Shown: positions 43,818-55,710, numbered from the stretch's first letter. The stretch: 64,000 bases of DNA from Gigantopelta aegis (GCF_016097555.1 NC_054703.1:34805755-34869754), one strand, 5' to 3'. Translations and numbers: made by a program. Notes: generated by a model not told the origin, from the sequence alone.

Positions 43818-44164
43818 TAGATCTTTTATGTGCTCCATACCCCTGAGCTACGTTTGCCCCGTTTTGTTTATACCTTTAGGAACGGAGCTGTGAAGTGTTT
43901 GTGAGTGGAAAACAGACATGTCAAAAACCACCATAAAAACTATCATGGAATCAAAATTTCATTACTTAAGCAAGACGAATAATGCTTTATGGCGCCGTCT
44001 GTGTTAACCGTGGAATAATATGGAGGAAAAGAGTAATGTATTCACGCATTAACTGTCTCTATCTAGGATTGCAAAATATACTGATGAAAAAAAAAATGTA
44101 TGGGAACATACAAGGTATTTGAGATCACATTCAGTAAAATAATGAGATGGAATGTGGATTTTCA
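43818..44164. other. unassigned sequence
   Basis: No feature recognised. Confidence 0.4.
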
Positions 44165-44534
44165 TCGGCCTCGGTAGTGTCGCTGTTAAGCCATCGGACT
44201 TACGCCTGGTAGGTACTGGGTTCGCATCCCGGTACCGGCTCCCACCCAGAGCGAGTTTTAACGACTCAATTGGGTAGGTGTAAGACCACTACACCCTCTT
44301 CTCACTAACCACTAACCACTAACTACTAACCACTAACCACTAACCACTAACTACTAACCCATTGCAATGGACAGACAGCCCTGATATCTGAGAGGTGTGT
44401 GTGTGTGTGTGTGTTGTGTGTGTGTGTGTGTGTGTGTTTGTTGTTTTGTGTGTGTGTGTCCAGGACAGCGTGCTTGAACCTTAATTAATTGGATATAAGC
44501 ACGAGAATAAATTAAAATGAATGAATGAATGAAT
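44165..44534 (+). mobile_element. SINE family C, full length with internal repeats
   Basis: Head CGGCCTCGGTAGTGTCGCTG and B box GGGTTCGCATCCCGGTACCG. The middle has seven AACCACTA-type units, the body carries an expanded (GT)n at 44397-44460, and the tail is AATTGGATATAAGCACGAG followed by ATGA units. Confidence 0.9.
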
Positions 44535-44559
44535 TTGGATTTAATTGTCAGTAAAGCAG

Positions 44560-45122
44560 CAATCTAATTAAAATTAGCTCCACTGGTTAATTACTATATA
44601 TTACATGTGGATCTAACAGCATCCCGTTGTAGATCATGTCCAATTGACCATTCATTCGACCAATCAAAACCTTACTTGCAAAATCATGCCAGTGATTTGA
44701 AAAGAATTTGAAAAAATTCGGGATTATGTTGAGGGTATACGAAATGATTCGGGTGAATTACGAAGTATGCGGAAACTAATTTCAATATAAAAGTTTATAT
44801 AAAATTCGTTTCAAGACGAAAAAAAACCGTGATGGTATAGCCATAAAATCTGTTTATACTAGTATACAATACAGATTTTATTACTGCACTTTTCTCCCTG
44901 TTTTGTAATGTTGAAATAAACCAACAAGTTCGCCTATTGCATAAATAGTCTCGTCCGATATTTTTAGAATTTGTATGCTCCCAAATAACGCTATAAAAGG
45001 CGAAGTGTAATTGGTCGATATTTAAATTGTTATTTATGGGTGAAATGTCACCTGGATATGGGAGTCCATGCAATGCTGTTAGATCTACTGGTAGACCAGT
45101 AGAGCTAATTTTAATCAGATTG
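44560..45122 (-). mobile_element. MITE copy B, 9-bp target-site duplication
   Basis: About 563 bp, inverted relative to copy A (5715-6270). It starts CAATCTAATTAAAATTAGC and ends GCTAATTTTAATCAGATTG. The direct repeat GTAAAGCAG is at 44551-44559 and 45124-45132, with one extra T at the right junction. Internal text such as ACCAACAAGTTCGCCTATTGC is the reverse complement of copy A. Confidence 0.87.
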
Positions 45123-46016
45123 TGTAAAGCAGTTAACTTCCTGATATTGCAGATGAGGATTTTGGTTGTGGTCAATTTTTGCTCTTTCTATTTATGTGTT
45201 GCACTATTTTTTTCCCATCAGTATATTATCAAGGAAGTGCATGGTTCTCTCACAATATCTTTTTCTTTCTTTTTTTTTTTTTCTTTTTTTTGTGGGGGGT
45301 TTTTGTGGGGGGTTTTGTTGGGGATTTTTTTTTTTTTTTTTTGGGGGGGGGGGGGTTAAATCTCGTGGGAGGTATCACTCCGTCAGCCTCCATTATTGTT
45401 AAAACGCGACTGGTCGCCGTTACCCTCATCAAGCGGAATGTGGGTCGAGGTATCAGTGTACCCAAATTACAGCCAATCTACGTTGAGCTACCGGTTCTCG
45501 TTAAGGCTCTAATATCGGGAGCACTTGTAACACAGAAACACTATAGATTATATCATCCATTAAAAAGAAAAAAGAAAAAAAAAACTTCTTTTTTTCTTTC
45601 CTTTTTAACGTTTTATCCGAGCCAAACTTAAATCTGTAAATATTATCAAAATAAACATTCTAATACCAGGGTCCTGCTAGAAATGATCCCGATGTTTAAA
45701 GCAGCGGTATTCATGGGAAGAAAAACAACAACATTAAAAGGCTGTAGCCGGGCTAAATATCACTTGTGACTAGATTAATCCGTTGTCTGTATCAATGGCT
45801 TTGAAATGTGGATAGTCCATTACGCAACACTAGTTTGGCGTATTTCAGAATATTATTATTTTTTTTTTTTTTTATGTCCATGGAAATATTGAAGGAAGAA
45901 TATGTAAGTTTTCTTATTTTTTTTAGTGGGGGGGGGGGGGGGGGAGGGGTTGTTTGTTTTTTTGGTGGGTTTTTTGTGTTTTGTTTTTTATGTCCATGGA
46001 AGTATGGAAGGGGAAG
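45123..46016. other. T/G-rich and unassigned sequence
   Basis: T- and G-runs at 45268-45355 and 45858-45965. Between them, 45360-45530 is an uninterrupted, more balanced stretch (frame 45179-45631) that I could not match to any family. Confidence 0.5.
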
Positions 46017-46079
46017 TAAGGAAGGAAGGAATGTTTTATTTAAAGACGCACAACACATTTTAATTAAAGTTATATGGCT
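46017..46079 (-). mobile_element. SINE family B tail fragment
   Basis: GGAATGTTTTATTTAAAGAC then GCACAACACATTTTAATTAA. The rest of the SINE is missing. Confidence 0.8.
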
Positions 46080-46579
46080 ACCGCCACCACCTCCATCCCC
46101 CACCACACACACACACACATCAACGCCCCCATCCACCCCTACACACCAACCTCGCTACGCCACTGTCCCTACCCGTGAACCTACACAGTATGTTCGAATC
46201 CTGTCAAAATACCATTTGTCGTCGTGTTTTGTTGATGGGGTGGGGCGGGGGAGGGGGGTATTATTGTAACTAAACCCGATATCCACTTTCTTCGGCTTAA
46301 TATTTTTTTTTAAATGCAGCGAGCCGCTTTCTGGTTCGACAGGTTTGCACGCAGGGCACTGTTCATAGATAGCCCTGTGGGAAAACGCTAATATCGTCAC
46401 CAATGAAAAGTGTTTTGGTTCAGTGCAACCCTAAAGGCGTACACTGGCAGCAGGTTTCCAATACAATAACACCATCTGGCTGCGATGCATTAGATCTTAA
46501 TAGCACGTCACATTTCCAACCGCAGTCAGTGTCACTCGTCTTAGCCCGCCATTAATCGTCCATTGTGGACAGAAACAAT
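46080..46579. other. unassigned sequence
   Basis: Short CA and C-rich stretches at 46080-46140 and a G-rich patch at 46235-46258. No exon is recognised. Confidence 0.45.
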
Positions 46580-46780
46580 GCCGGCGGAGACGGCCGCATC
46601 ACCTAATTGAAAGTAGTTCCCATTTTCGTGCACTTTTACATCGACGCACGTGACGCGTCGCGCGTGGAATGACGCGTAAGTTGTCGATTTCGACTGGCTT
46701 CGGCGCGGTTTTTCCATCTATTACGTGCGCGAAACCGAAGTCGTGTTTAGGGCGAAGTTTGGTTGGTACAGTGCGGGGGT
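46555..46780. promoter_or_regulatory. CpG-rich island with paired SOX-like words
   Basis: CpG density is clearly above the surrounding DNA (for example GACGCACGTGACGCGTCGCG at about 46635-46654). CCATTGT at 46560-46566 faces AACAATG at 46574-46580, giving ATTGT and ACAAT in inverted orientation with 8 bases between. An ATTAAT word lies just upstream. No repeat family matches. It could be an enhancer, a distal promoter or an unseen first exon; function is inference. Confidence 0.35.
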
Positions 46781-46875
46781 GGGTGGCCGTTAAGTAATTA
46801 ATTAAGACAGATAAAGTGATTAAAAGTCCACAGTCTTCTATTTAAAAACAAAAAACACGGTACGATTAAAGGAAC

Positions 46876-47100
46876 AGTTAAAAGTTGGTTTTGTTGAACG
46901 ACACCATTAGAGTACGCGAGTACCGAACATTGGTTTAATAATAATCGGCTGGTGAATCTCGGACGTTTGTTAATTCTGACGTGTCGTCTTCAGAGGAAAC
47001 CCGCTACATTTATTTTTTTATTAGCAGCAAAAGATCTTTTATCTGCATTTTCACACAGACAGGATAGCACACTCCTAGGCCTTTGATATACCGATCGTTG
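46876..47100 (-). mobile_element. SINE family A, head missing
   Basis: Minus-strand tail (TTGTTGAACGACACCATTAG) and body to GGCCTTTGATATACCG, then breaks off. Confidence 0.85.
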
Positions 47101-47139
47101 GGCACATGCATCTTTTAGAGTCCTACCATAGTTTGACAC

Positions 47140-47198
47140 CCAATAGCCGATGTATTTTTCGTGCTGGGGTGTCGTTAAACATTCATTCATTCATTCTT
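47140..47198 (+). mobile_element. short retroelement tail, family F
   Basis: ACACCCAATAGCCGATGTA, TTTTTCGTGCTGGGGTGTCG, TTAAACATTCATTC. Confidence 0.7.
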
Positions 47199-47285
47199 TT
47201 AGAGTCCGAACTCAATTTCCAATGATGTCACACGCATACAATTTGTATGACGTTGCCATAACGTTAGTGTCTCAGACTCTATTAG

Positions 47286-47584
47286 AAGGAAGGAAGGAAA
47301 TGGTTTATTTAACGACGCACTTAACACATTTTATTCACGATTATATGGCGTCGGACATATGGTTAAGGACCACACAGATATTGAGGGAGGAAACCCGCTG
47401 TCGCCACTTCATGGGCTACTCTTTTCGATTAGCAACAAGGAAACTTTATTATGCACTATCCCATAGACAGGATAGCACATACTATGGGCGTTGATGTGCC
47501 AGTTGTGATGCACTGGCCGGAGCGAGAAATAGCCCAAACCGACTGGCATCAAGAGAGAGCTTTACCACTGGGCTACGTCCCGCC
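47286..47584 (-). mobile_element. SINE family B, B box deleted
   Basis: Nearly complete minus-strand copy. About 30 bases of the head around the B box are gone (CCCAAACCGACTGGCATC). Confidence 0.88.
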
Positions 47585-48589
47585 AACAGACTATTAGAGT
47601 ATCGATTCCAGGCTCTAAACGTTTTATAAGGATCAGGCCTGGTTGGGGTGAGAAAACACACAAATAGGGCCCACTATGATTCTCTGCTGACACCCACAAT
47701 ATGGGCGGTGTCACCCACGCCGTCATTGTCGTGTTAGGGGCGACAGGAATATATAAAGGGGGTGGGAAAAGAGATGTGGTTGAGAACATGATTCCTTACC
47801 CACCTCACCCGATTATGGCAGTGGTACCGGACCAGTTTGTATTTGGTTTTGCACTCGGAAAGTAATTTCTCTCTACCAGCTATTTAAATAATAAAATAAT
47901 AATAATAAATAAATATATAAATAAATAAAGAAACTATTATTTGGCCAAAAACACCTGGCCTGGTGCTTCTAAATCATTTAGAGTCTAGACTCGAGACTCC
48001 ATTAGAGACAGTAATGTCATACAAATTGTATGCGTGTGACGTCATTAGATGTTGAGTCTGGACTCTTAATTGTTATTATAAGCATGAATCCCAGGTATGC
48101 TTTACTTTTACTACGTCATTGCTATACCCCCCCCCCCCCCCCCCCACACACACACACATACACACAGCTTCCCGCTGGCTCTTCCCTTGGTAGGTGTTAA
48201 TGTAAAGTCTTGCAAACATTTCTACCCATTTGAATCCATTAGACACTGGTTCACCGTAAAAGTCAAGACTTGTTGTGTTTCTAAACTGAGACATGATCCT
48301 GAATCTCTTAATGATTTTTGCTATTTTGGATTTACAAACATAATGTTAAAGAATCGCTAACAGCAGGTGGACGTATTATGAAACAGGCATCTAGTATGTC
48401 AGCTAATCACGTGGCAGACAGACATGCCATTGTCCTGTCACAACACGTGAACAAAAAGAAAATTATTTTTCATGTTTCAACTATAGAAATTCTGGTAGCG
48501 CATTTCTTCTTATACATATCATATCAAAGGTGTTGGCATTTATCATAAAATAACAACAAATTATTTTGAATTTTTGTTCTAGAAGATAG

Positions 48590-48621
<32 letters not shown>

Positions 48622-48649
48622 ACTTTGTACTTTAAAGGATGGGGGGGGG
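47585..48649. other. unassigned sequence
   Basis: C-run at 48127-48145 followed by CA repeat, and an (ATT)n run at 48592-48619. Two blocks with TGTATGCGTGTGACGTCAT-like text (47225-47260 inverted, and 48018-48050) may be ends of a small element around 47205-48070. No exon is found. Confidence 0.45.
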
Positions 48650-48925
48650 GATTTAGCTCAGTAGGTTGAGTGCTCGCTTGAGTTGCATGCATCGCAGGAC
48701 CGAACTACCTCTGTGGATCCATTCAGCTGATTGGGTTTTTCTCGTTCCAACCAGTGCACCACAACTGGACAAAGGCCGTGGTATGTGTTTTCCTGTCTGT
48801 GGGAAAGTGCATATAAAAGATCCCTTGCTTCATTAGGAAAAATGTAGTGGGTTTCCTCTGATGACTACTATGATTAATTAATCAATGTTCTCCAGTGGTG
48901 TCGTTAAACAAAACAAACTTGTTTA
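48650..48925 (+). mobile_element. SINE family G
   Basis: Head ATTTAGCTCAGTAGGTTGAG, B box GCAGGACCGAACTACC, shared body (CCAACCAGTGCACCACAACT, GTGCATATAAAAGATCCCTT) and a family A-like tail with CTCCAGTGGTGTCGTTAAAC. Confidence 0.85.
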
Positions 48926-49650
48926 AGGGACAGGGATGCGATAATAATTATTACAATGCAACTTTAAGGTCGCAGGCTCTAACGTCAACCTGTGAAAATG
49001 GACAGTATGTTTGTTTATTCTACAACCCTATAAAACATTTGGATAAAGTTTGCACGGGCGTAGGAAGGTGCATAAAAGTAGGGGGCACACACACACACAC
49101 ACATGCCCCCTTGCTCACCCATCCACCACACACACACACACATGCCGCCTTGCTCACCCATCCACCACACACACACACACACCACCACCACCCCACCCCC
49201 GCTTCCTACCTCAGTGGTTTGGATTGTGCGAAACGATAGTCTGTGCATGACTATAAAATGGGGAAATACCTTTTAAAAATAGACTAAAGCTCGTTTCCAT
49301 AACCGTTACTTCTTAGAAGTACGTGCATTTTTAAAAACATAAAATAAAATATATTCGTGGTACATGTATTAGAAACACCAGGATGACCAGAAACACTTCG
49401 GATGTGCGGAAATGAATAACGTAAACAATAAAATATAAGTAATGTTTGATTTCAATGATCATAAAGGGCTCTAATAGCGAAAAATATGCTGTAGTGTTTA
49501 AAAACTAGGGTCCGTCCCTTTAAGTAGTGTGTAGGTACTCTTATATATCTACGTATCACTCTCCACAATGTACTGCAATGTATTATTATCAAAGAAAGTG
49601 TTTAAAACCTACAATATGTCATTTTAAAAAGGCATGCCTTATTAAAGCCC
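48926..49650. other. unassigned sequence with CA repeats
   Basis: Two CA blocks with a duplicated TGCCCCCTTGCTCACCCATC unit at 49080-49200. The rest is AT-rich without a feature. Confidence 0.5.
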
Positions 49651-50323
49651 TTAAAGGGACATTCCTGGGTTTGCTGCATTGTAAGATGTTTCCGACTAAA
49701 AAAATATTTCTACGATTAGACTTACCTGATAAATATATTTTCTTGTTTAGAATATCAGTGTCTGTATATTCAATGTGTTTCTGGTCGTCTTAATATTTGT
49801 AAGAAGCCAAACTGGATTTTATCTTCAAATAATTTCGTACATACGAAAACAATATTTAGGAAATAAAATGAAATTAAACTAGTACAAATATTAGAACGAT
49901 CAGAAACACGTTTAATATACAGCCACTAATATTTTATGCAGAAAATATATTTGATATGTAATTACAGTCCTAAAAAGGTTTCTGTTAGTCGATAACATCT
50001 TAAACACTGCAGCAAACTCGGGAATGTCCCTTTAAACATTGCAGCAAACTCGGGAATGTCCCTTTAAACACTGCAGCAAACTCGGGAATGTCCCTTTAAA
50101 CACTGCAGCAAACTCGGGAATGTCCCTTTAAACACTGCAGCAAACTCAGGAATGTCCCTTTAAACACTGCAGCAAACTCGGGAATGTCCCTTTAAACACT
50201 GCAGCAAACTCGGGAATGTCCCTTTAAACACTGCAGCAAACTCAGGAATGTCCCTTTAAACACTGCAGCAAACTCAGGAATGTCCCTTTAAACACTGCAG
50301 CAAACTCAGGAATGTCCCTTTAA
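49651..50323 (+). mobile_element. TTAA-type MITE with expanded right terminal repeat
   Basis: The left end TTAAAGGGACATTCCTGGG and right end GGGAATGTCCCTTTAA are inverted repeats bounded by TTAA (49651-49654 and 50320-50323). The internal part matches 23076-23374. The 3' terminal repeat is present in ten tandem copies. Confidence 0.88.
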
Positions 50324-50328
50324 ACATT
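50009..50328. repeat. 32-bp minisatellite made of the MITE terminus
   Basis: Units GCAGCAAACTCGGGAATGTC plus CCTTTAAACACT start every 32 bases from 50009 to 50297. Two sequence variants (CTCGGG and CTCAGG) are interspersed. Confidence 0.95.
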
Positions 50329-50795
50329 AAGCCGCCGACACCAGTGTCGTAGTATTGACGTAGTTTGTAGTTGTTTTGCAAACTGAAACGTGACGAATTA
50401 ATGGTAAGTTCGACAACACCGAATCAAACGTTACATATTATCAGCTATAAAATGCTACGTTTATACAGACATTTACATTAGCTACCAAAGTATCATTTTT
50501 TAATTTAGAATCTTTCCGGCACCTGCAACCAGACATATTTATAAATAAATCTTTTGTTTATGTTATGTTAGTGTCCGTGAGCACTCGGCACCATTAACAC
50601 ACTACAGTTATAATGTCAAAATATTTGGTATGGAAATGCCAATCCTTTTTAATATATTTATTATGGTAGAGTATTATTATTGTACCTTTGTTGTTTTATT
50701 ACCGCAAGTTACTTAACAATCGCCATATTATATAAAGGAAATAAAAAATTGTTTTCTTTGGACCAAATATCACGTTGCCACATTTCACATTTTAT
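50329..50795. other. unassigned sequence
   Basis: No feature recognised. Confidence 0.4.
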
Positions 50796-51023
50796 GAAGT
50801 AGAGAGAGGGGGGAGAGATAGGTGGAGGAAGAGAAGAGGGAGAGAGAGAGGAGTGATGGGGAGAGATATATCGATAGAAATATATATGAGAGAGAGATAG
50901 AAGAGAGAGAGAGAGAGAGGGAGAGAGTGCCCCCTCGAGGGGAGAGAGAGGAGAGAGGGAGAGGAGAGAGAGGAACAGGAGAGGAGAGAGGAGAGAGAGA
51001 GAGAGGAATGAAAGTAAACGGAG

Positions 51024-51055
<32 letters not shown>

Positions 51056-51284
51056 GGAGAGAGAGGAGGAGAGAGAAGAAGAGAAAGAGAGAGAGAGATG
51101 AAGAGAGCAGCGAGAGAGAGAGAGACAGAGATACAGAGAAAGAGTGTTTGTGTGTGTGCATGCGTGTGCGCGTGTGTGTGAGAGTGTTAAGAGTGTGTGT
51201 GTGTGCGTGTGCGAGAGAGAAGGAGGGAGGGAGAGAGGAGAGTGGGGGAGAAAGGACAGATGGTGACAGGGGACGAGAGAGTAG

Positions 51285-51363
<79 letters not shown>

Positions 51364-51951
51364 AGAAGGACGAGAGAGAGAGAGAGGAGTGACAGATGGG
51401 AGGGAGAGGGAGGGAGACAGGAGAGTGGGGGATAGGAAGAGAGTGACAGGGGAGAGAGAGGGAGAGATAGAGTGACCTACCTTTGGACCAGATTTCACAC
51501 CTACTATCCTTTCATTAAACAATTAAACATGAATACTGGTGGGGGTCGACCCTGTGAACCGTTGCACCTCAGGCAACCTCTTTTCATTCACATTCTTCCA
51601 GCTGGTGACATTATTCCACTAGCTCATTTAACAAAAAAATATCTTCAAGCTTGCTCAAGTATGTTTTCTCAAAATTAAATTTGCCCCATTTTCCTGGAGG
51701 CTGGTTTAACGAGATCGAGGGTTAATTGTGCGTTATCGTGTTTTCTAACTTCGTACACAGTCAAAAGCAGTCAACCGTGAACCGTTAAGTAGAAAGACTG
51801 ATAGAGAAACTCAAACACAGCGATCAATATCTGTGTATGCGAGGGTGCGTGCGTGCGTGTACGTGTGTGAGGGGTGGGGGTGAACGTGTGTATGAGAGAA
51901 ATGGAATCTGTATAACTATAGCTATCTGTACTCCACCCCTATCTCTTTCTC

Positions 51952-52023
<72 letters not shown>

Positions 52024-52085
52024 ACAATCACTCTTAACGATATATATTTCTCTCTCTACTTCTCTCCTCCATTCCCCTCTCTCCA

Positions 52086-52116
<31 letters not shown>

Positions 52117-52163
52117 ATCTCCCTCTCTCTCCACTCTCTCCTCATGATTCTCTCTCTGTCTCC

Positions 52164-52209
<46 letters not shown>

Positions 52210-52368
52210 TTTCTCTGGATTTTTCTTTCTGACACTTCAGCGCTATTGCACTGTCCTTTTTCCTATAAAATAATGTACAATGAAATAACATAACACACTA
52301 TAATCAGAAATAACCAGAGTCATATAGGGGGAGAGAGAGGAGAGAGGAGAGATAGAGAGAGAGAGAGC

Positions 52369-52399
<31 letters not shown>

Positions 52400-52775
52400 A
52401 GGGGGAGAGGGGGGGGGAGGGGAGGGAGAGGAGACAGACAGACAGACAGACAGAGACAGAGATAGACACAGAGAGACAGAGACACATACACACACACACA
52501 CACTCACATACACACTACACACACACACACACACACACATACACACACAAACCACACACACACACACACCACGAGAGGAGAGAGAGGAGGAGAGAGAGAG
52601 AGAGGAGATGAGAGAGGAGGGGGAGAGAACGAGAAGGCAGAGGAGAGAGAGAGACGAGAGAGAGAGAGAGAGGGAGCGAGGGAGAGACGAGGAGGAGAGA
52701 GAGAGAGAGAGAGAGACAGAGAGAGACAGAGACAGACAGACATAAAGCGACAGAGAGACTGACAAACTTGTTGAG
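50796..52775. repeat. 2-kb purine/pyrimidine microsatellite complex
   Basis: (GA)-rich on the plus strand at 50805-51475, 51476-51940 mostly non-repeat, (CT)-rich at 51940-52220, and (GA)-rich again at 52325-52770 with CA repeats at 52485-52570. All long Ser-Leu or Arg-Glu frames here are repeat translations. Confidence 0.95.
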
Positions 52776-53265
52776 ATTGTTGCTGTACCACTCGTCATTT
52801 CTCACAGGATTAGCACCACGCTCACTAAATACGCGTGTGTAACGAAACCTAACCCCAAGGGATGAATTATCGACAAGGCCAATTATCGAATAAAATGCAA
52901 TAGAACGTGGCGGTAGTTTATTTTTAAAGTCGCAAAGTCGTCTCTCTGCCGTGTAAAACATTTCGCTAATGCGCAGCCTCATTGTGACTGGAGTATATAT
53001 TGGACGATTAAATAAATAAAAAGGAGAAGAAAAAAAACGTGTGTGGAGAAAAAAAACCTTCAATAAAATAAATAACATGTTATATAACGTAACTTGATTT
53101 TCGTGCTTTTAGCGAACTACGGTGCAAACATGATGTCGTGGTACACTCTAGTTATGTCGGCGAGAGTGGGTTAATGTTTAGCGTTTTGAAAGAAGTCAGC
53201 GTTGAGGGCTTTCTCCTACCCACTGAGCTGTTGAATTTCCCTCGGGGGGAATTGGGTGGGGGTGG
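52776..53265. other. unassigned sequence
   Basis: No feature recognised. Confidence 0.4.
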
Positions 53266-53930
53266 GGTCTAGCTCAGTATGGGGTCTAGCCCGGTCGGTA
53301 GAGCGATCGCCTGAGGTGCTTAGGTCGAAGGGTCAAATCCCCTCGGAGGACCTATTCTCTGGGTTTCCCCGCCCCAGCCAGTGTTGGTTTATCAACGGTC
53401 ATGGTATGTGCTGTCCTGTCTTTTAGGTAAGTCCTGTTTATAATAGGGGCGAGACGTAGCTCAGTGGTACAGCGATCGCTTGATGCGCGGTCGGTCTGGG
53501 ATCGACACCCGTTGGTGGGCCCATTGGGCTATTTCTCGTTCCAGTCAGTGCACCACGACCGGTATATCAAAGGTCGTGGTATGTGTTATCCTGTCTGTGG
53601 GAAGGTGCATATTAAAGATCCCTTGCTGCTAATCGAAAGGAGTAGCCCATGAAATGGCGACAGTGGGTTTCCTCCCTCAATATCTGTGTGGTCCTTAACT
53701 ATATGTCAGACACCATATAATCGTAAATAAAATGTGTTGAGTGCGTGGTTAAATAAAATATTTCATTCCTTCTTTCTTCCTGTTTATAATATGTCTTGCT
53801 GCTTATATATAGAAAAATGTAGCGGGTTTCCTCTGATGACAATGTGTCAGAACTACCAGATGACAATGTGTCAGAACTACCAGATGACTGACATCCGACA
53901 TCCGATGATTGATTAAACAAAACACGAAAT
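53266..53930 (+). mobile_element. SINE family G interrupted by SINE B
   Basis: Head GTCTAGCCCGGTCGGTAGAG with B box AAGGGTCAAATCCCC and body to CTGTCCTGTC (53266-53431). The 3' part (GAAAAATGTAGCGGGTTTCC, tail) is at 53792-53930. A 26-bp piece with GACAATGTGTCAGAACTACC is duplicated near 53840-53890. Confidence 0.82.
53446..53777 (+). mobile_element. SINE family B nested in SINE G
   Basis: Full-length copy flanked by the 14-bp target-site duplication TCCTGTTTATAATA at 53432-53445 and 53778-53791. This dates family B activity after the family G copy. Confidence 0.92.
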
Positions 53931-54470
53931 TCAGTCTGAGTCTGAGTCTGAGTCTGAGTCTGAGTCTGAGCTAGCACCGGGATGTTAACCCATTACCTTC
54001 CAACATTATCAGGGATCGAAATACTGTCGTCCCGTCCGCTTTTTGCCGATCGGCATCATCACGGACCGGAGATATCTTTGCCTGCCGTCTCGATGGACTG
54101 ACAATTCTTTTGCTTTCATACTTTATTATCATCTTTTGTCCGTTAGGTTGTGATTCGGTCCGGTAGAATTTGTAGCTTATCGGACGGGAATGTCCGGCTG
54201 GAATTTCAGCCAATTACGACTCCTGCTTATGTTTGATATCTTATGTGTGGGTGCGGGAGTTGGTAATTTTTTGGCATGCTTCCATCAGATAACTGTTGTT
54301 CAAGCACGCCTGTCGTGGGCACAGCCTCTGACTTCACTAGAGGGTTCTGTCCATCACAGGTGATATCTTAACCACTGTACTGTTTTTATATAGCTCTCAG
54401 AAAACACATACTGAAACAACAAAGAAACGCGAATATTTTAATATATATTTTTAATAAATTTAGACCAGCC
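53931..54470. other. unassigned sequence with (GAGTCT)n
   Basis: GAGTCT hexanucleotide repeat at 53935-53970. 54000-54235 has inverted-looking CCCGTCCG...CGGACGGG words and could be a small element. 54295-54360 resembles the GCACGCCTGTCGTGGGCAC block of the retroelement end at 14118. Confidence 0.5.
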
Positions 54471-54738
54471 TCGGTGGCGTCGTGGTTAAGCCATCGGACT
54501 ACATGCTGGTAGGTACAGGGTTCGCAGCCCGGTACCGGCTCCAACCCAGAGCGAGTTCTTAAGAGATCAATTGTTAGGTGTAAGGTCACTATACCTTCTT
54601 CTCTCTCACTAAGCACTGATGAACAACCAACTAACCCACTGTCCTGGACAGACAGCCCAGATAGCTGCGGTGTGTGCCCGGGACAGCGTGCTTGAACCTT
54701 AATTGGATATAAGCACGAAAATAAGTTGAAATGAAATT
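54471..54738 (+). mobile_element. SINE family C, full length
   Basis: Head GCCTCGGTGGCGTCGTGGTT, B box GGGTTCGCAGCCCGG, the AACCCAGAGCGAG middle, and tail CTTAATTGGATATAAGCACG then AAATGAAAT. Confidence 0.92.
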
Positions 54739-54795
54739 AATTTAGAATGTAACTTTAGTTGTTGAACAAATTTAATTAGTCAGAAATATCTTACA

Positions 54796-55499
54796 ATGGG
54801 GCTGGACGTAGCCCAGTGGTAAAGCGCTCGCTTGATGCACGGTCGGCTTAGGATCGATCCCCGTCGGTGGGCCCAGTGGGCTATTTCTCGTTCCAGCCAG
54901 TGCATAAGTAAACTTTGTTTTATTTAACGACGCCACTAGAGCACGTTGATTTTTTATCTTATCATCGGCTATTGGACGTCAAACATATGGTCATTCTGAC
55001 ACTGTTTTTTTAGAGGAAACCCGCTGTCGCCACATAGGCTACTCTTGTTACGACAGGCAGCAAGGGATCTTTTATTTGCGCTTCCCACAGGCAGGATAGC
55101 ACAAACCATGGCCTTTGTTGAACCAGTTATGGAACACTGGTCGGTGCAAGTGGTTTACACCTACTCATTGAGCCTTGCGGAGCACTCACTCAGGGTTTGG
55201 AGTCGGTATCTGGATTCAAAATCCCATGCCTCGACTGGGATCCGAACCCAGTACCTACCAGCCTGTAGACCAATGACCTACCACGACGCCACCGAGGCCG
55301 GTCCCAGTGCACAACCTCTGGTATATCAAAGGCCATGGTGTGTGCTATCCTGTCTGTGGAATGGTGCATTTAAAAGATCCCTTGCTACTAATGGAAAACA
55401 TTTTGTAGCAGGTTTCCTCTCTAAGACTGTATGTCAAAAATAACCAATTATTTGACATCCAATAGCCGATGGTTAATATATCAATGTGCTCTAGTTGTG
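54796..55499 (+). mobile_element. SINE family A interrupted by SINE D
   Basis: Plus-strand head and body (54796-54904) resume at 55304 (CCAGTGCACAACCTCTGG) and run to the tail at about 55497. The tail joins a family C tail (55500-55552, CTTAATTGGATTTAAGCACG), suggesting this composite itself sits in an older SINE C. Confidence 0.88.
54905..55303 (-). mobile_element. SINE family D, full length, nested
   Basis: Minus-strand copy with an 8-bp target-site duplication CCAGTGCA at 54897-54904 and 55304-55311. It has an extra duplicated segment in the head region (TTTGGAGTCGGTATCTGG). Second case of family D inside another SINE in this window. Confidence 0.9.
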
Positions 55500-55602
55500 A
55501 ACCAAGGACAGCGTGTTTGAACCTTAATTGGATTTAAGCACGAAAATAAGATATTCACAATTCCAAGGTGAAATGATAATATACATATGGTATACATGTA
55601 TA

Positions 55603-55667
<65 letters not shown>

Positions 55668-55678
55668 ATGTATGTATG

Positions 55679-55710
<32 letters not shown>

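Noticed and set aside
45179-45631. 150-codon plus-strand frame
   Set aside because: The first third is T/G homopolymer translation. The middle (45360-45530) looks balanced but matches nothing I know and lacks splice evidence.
50709-52798. Ser-Leu and Arg-Glu rich frames
   Set aside because: Artefacts of GA/CT microsatellites.
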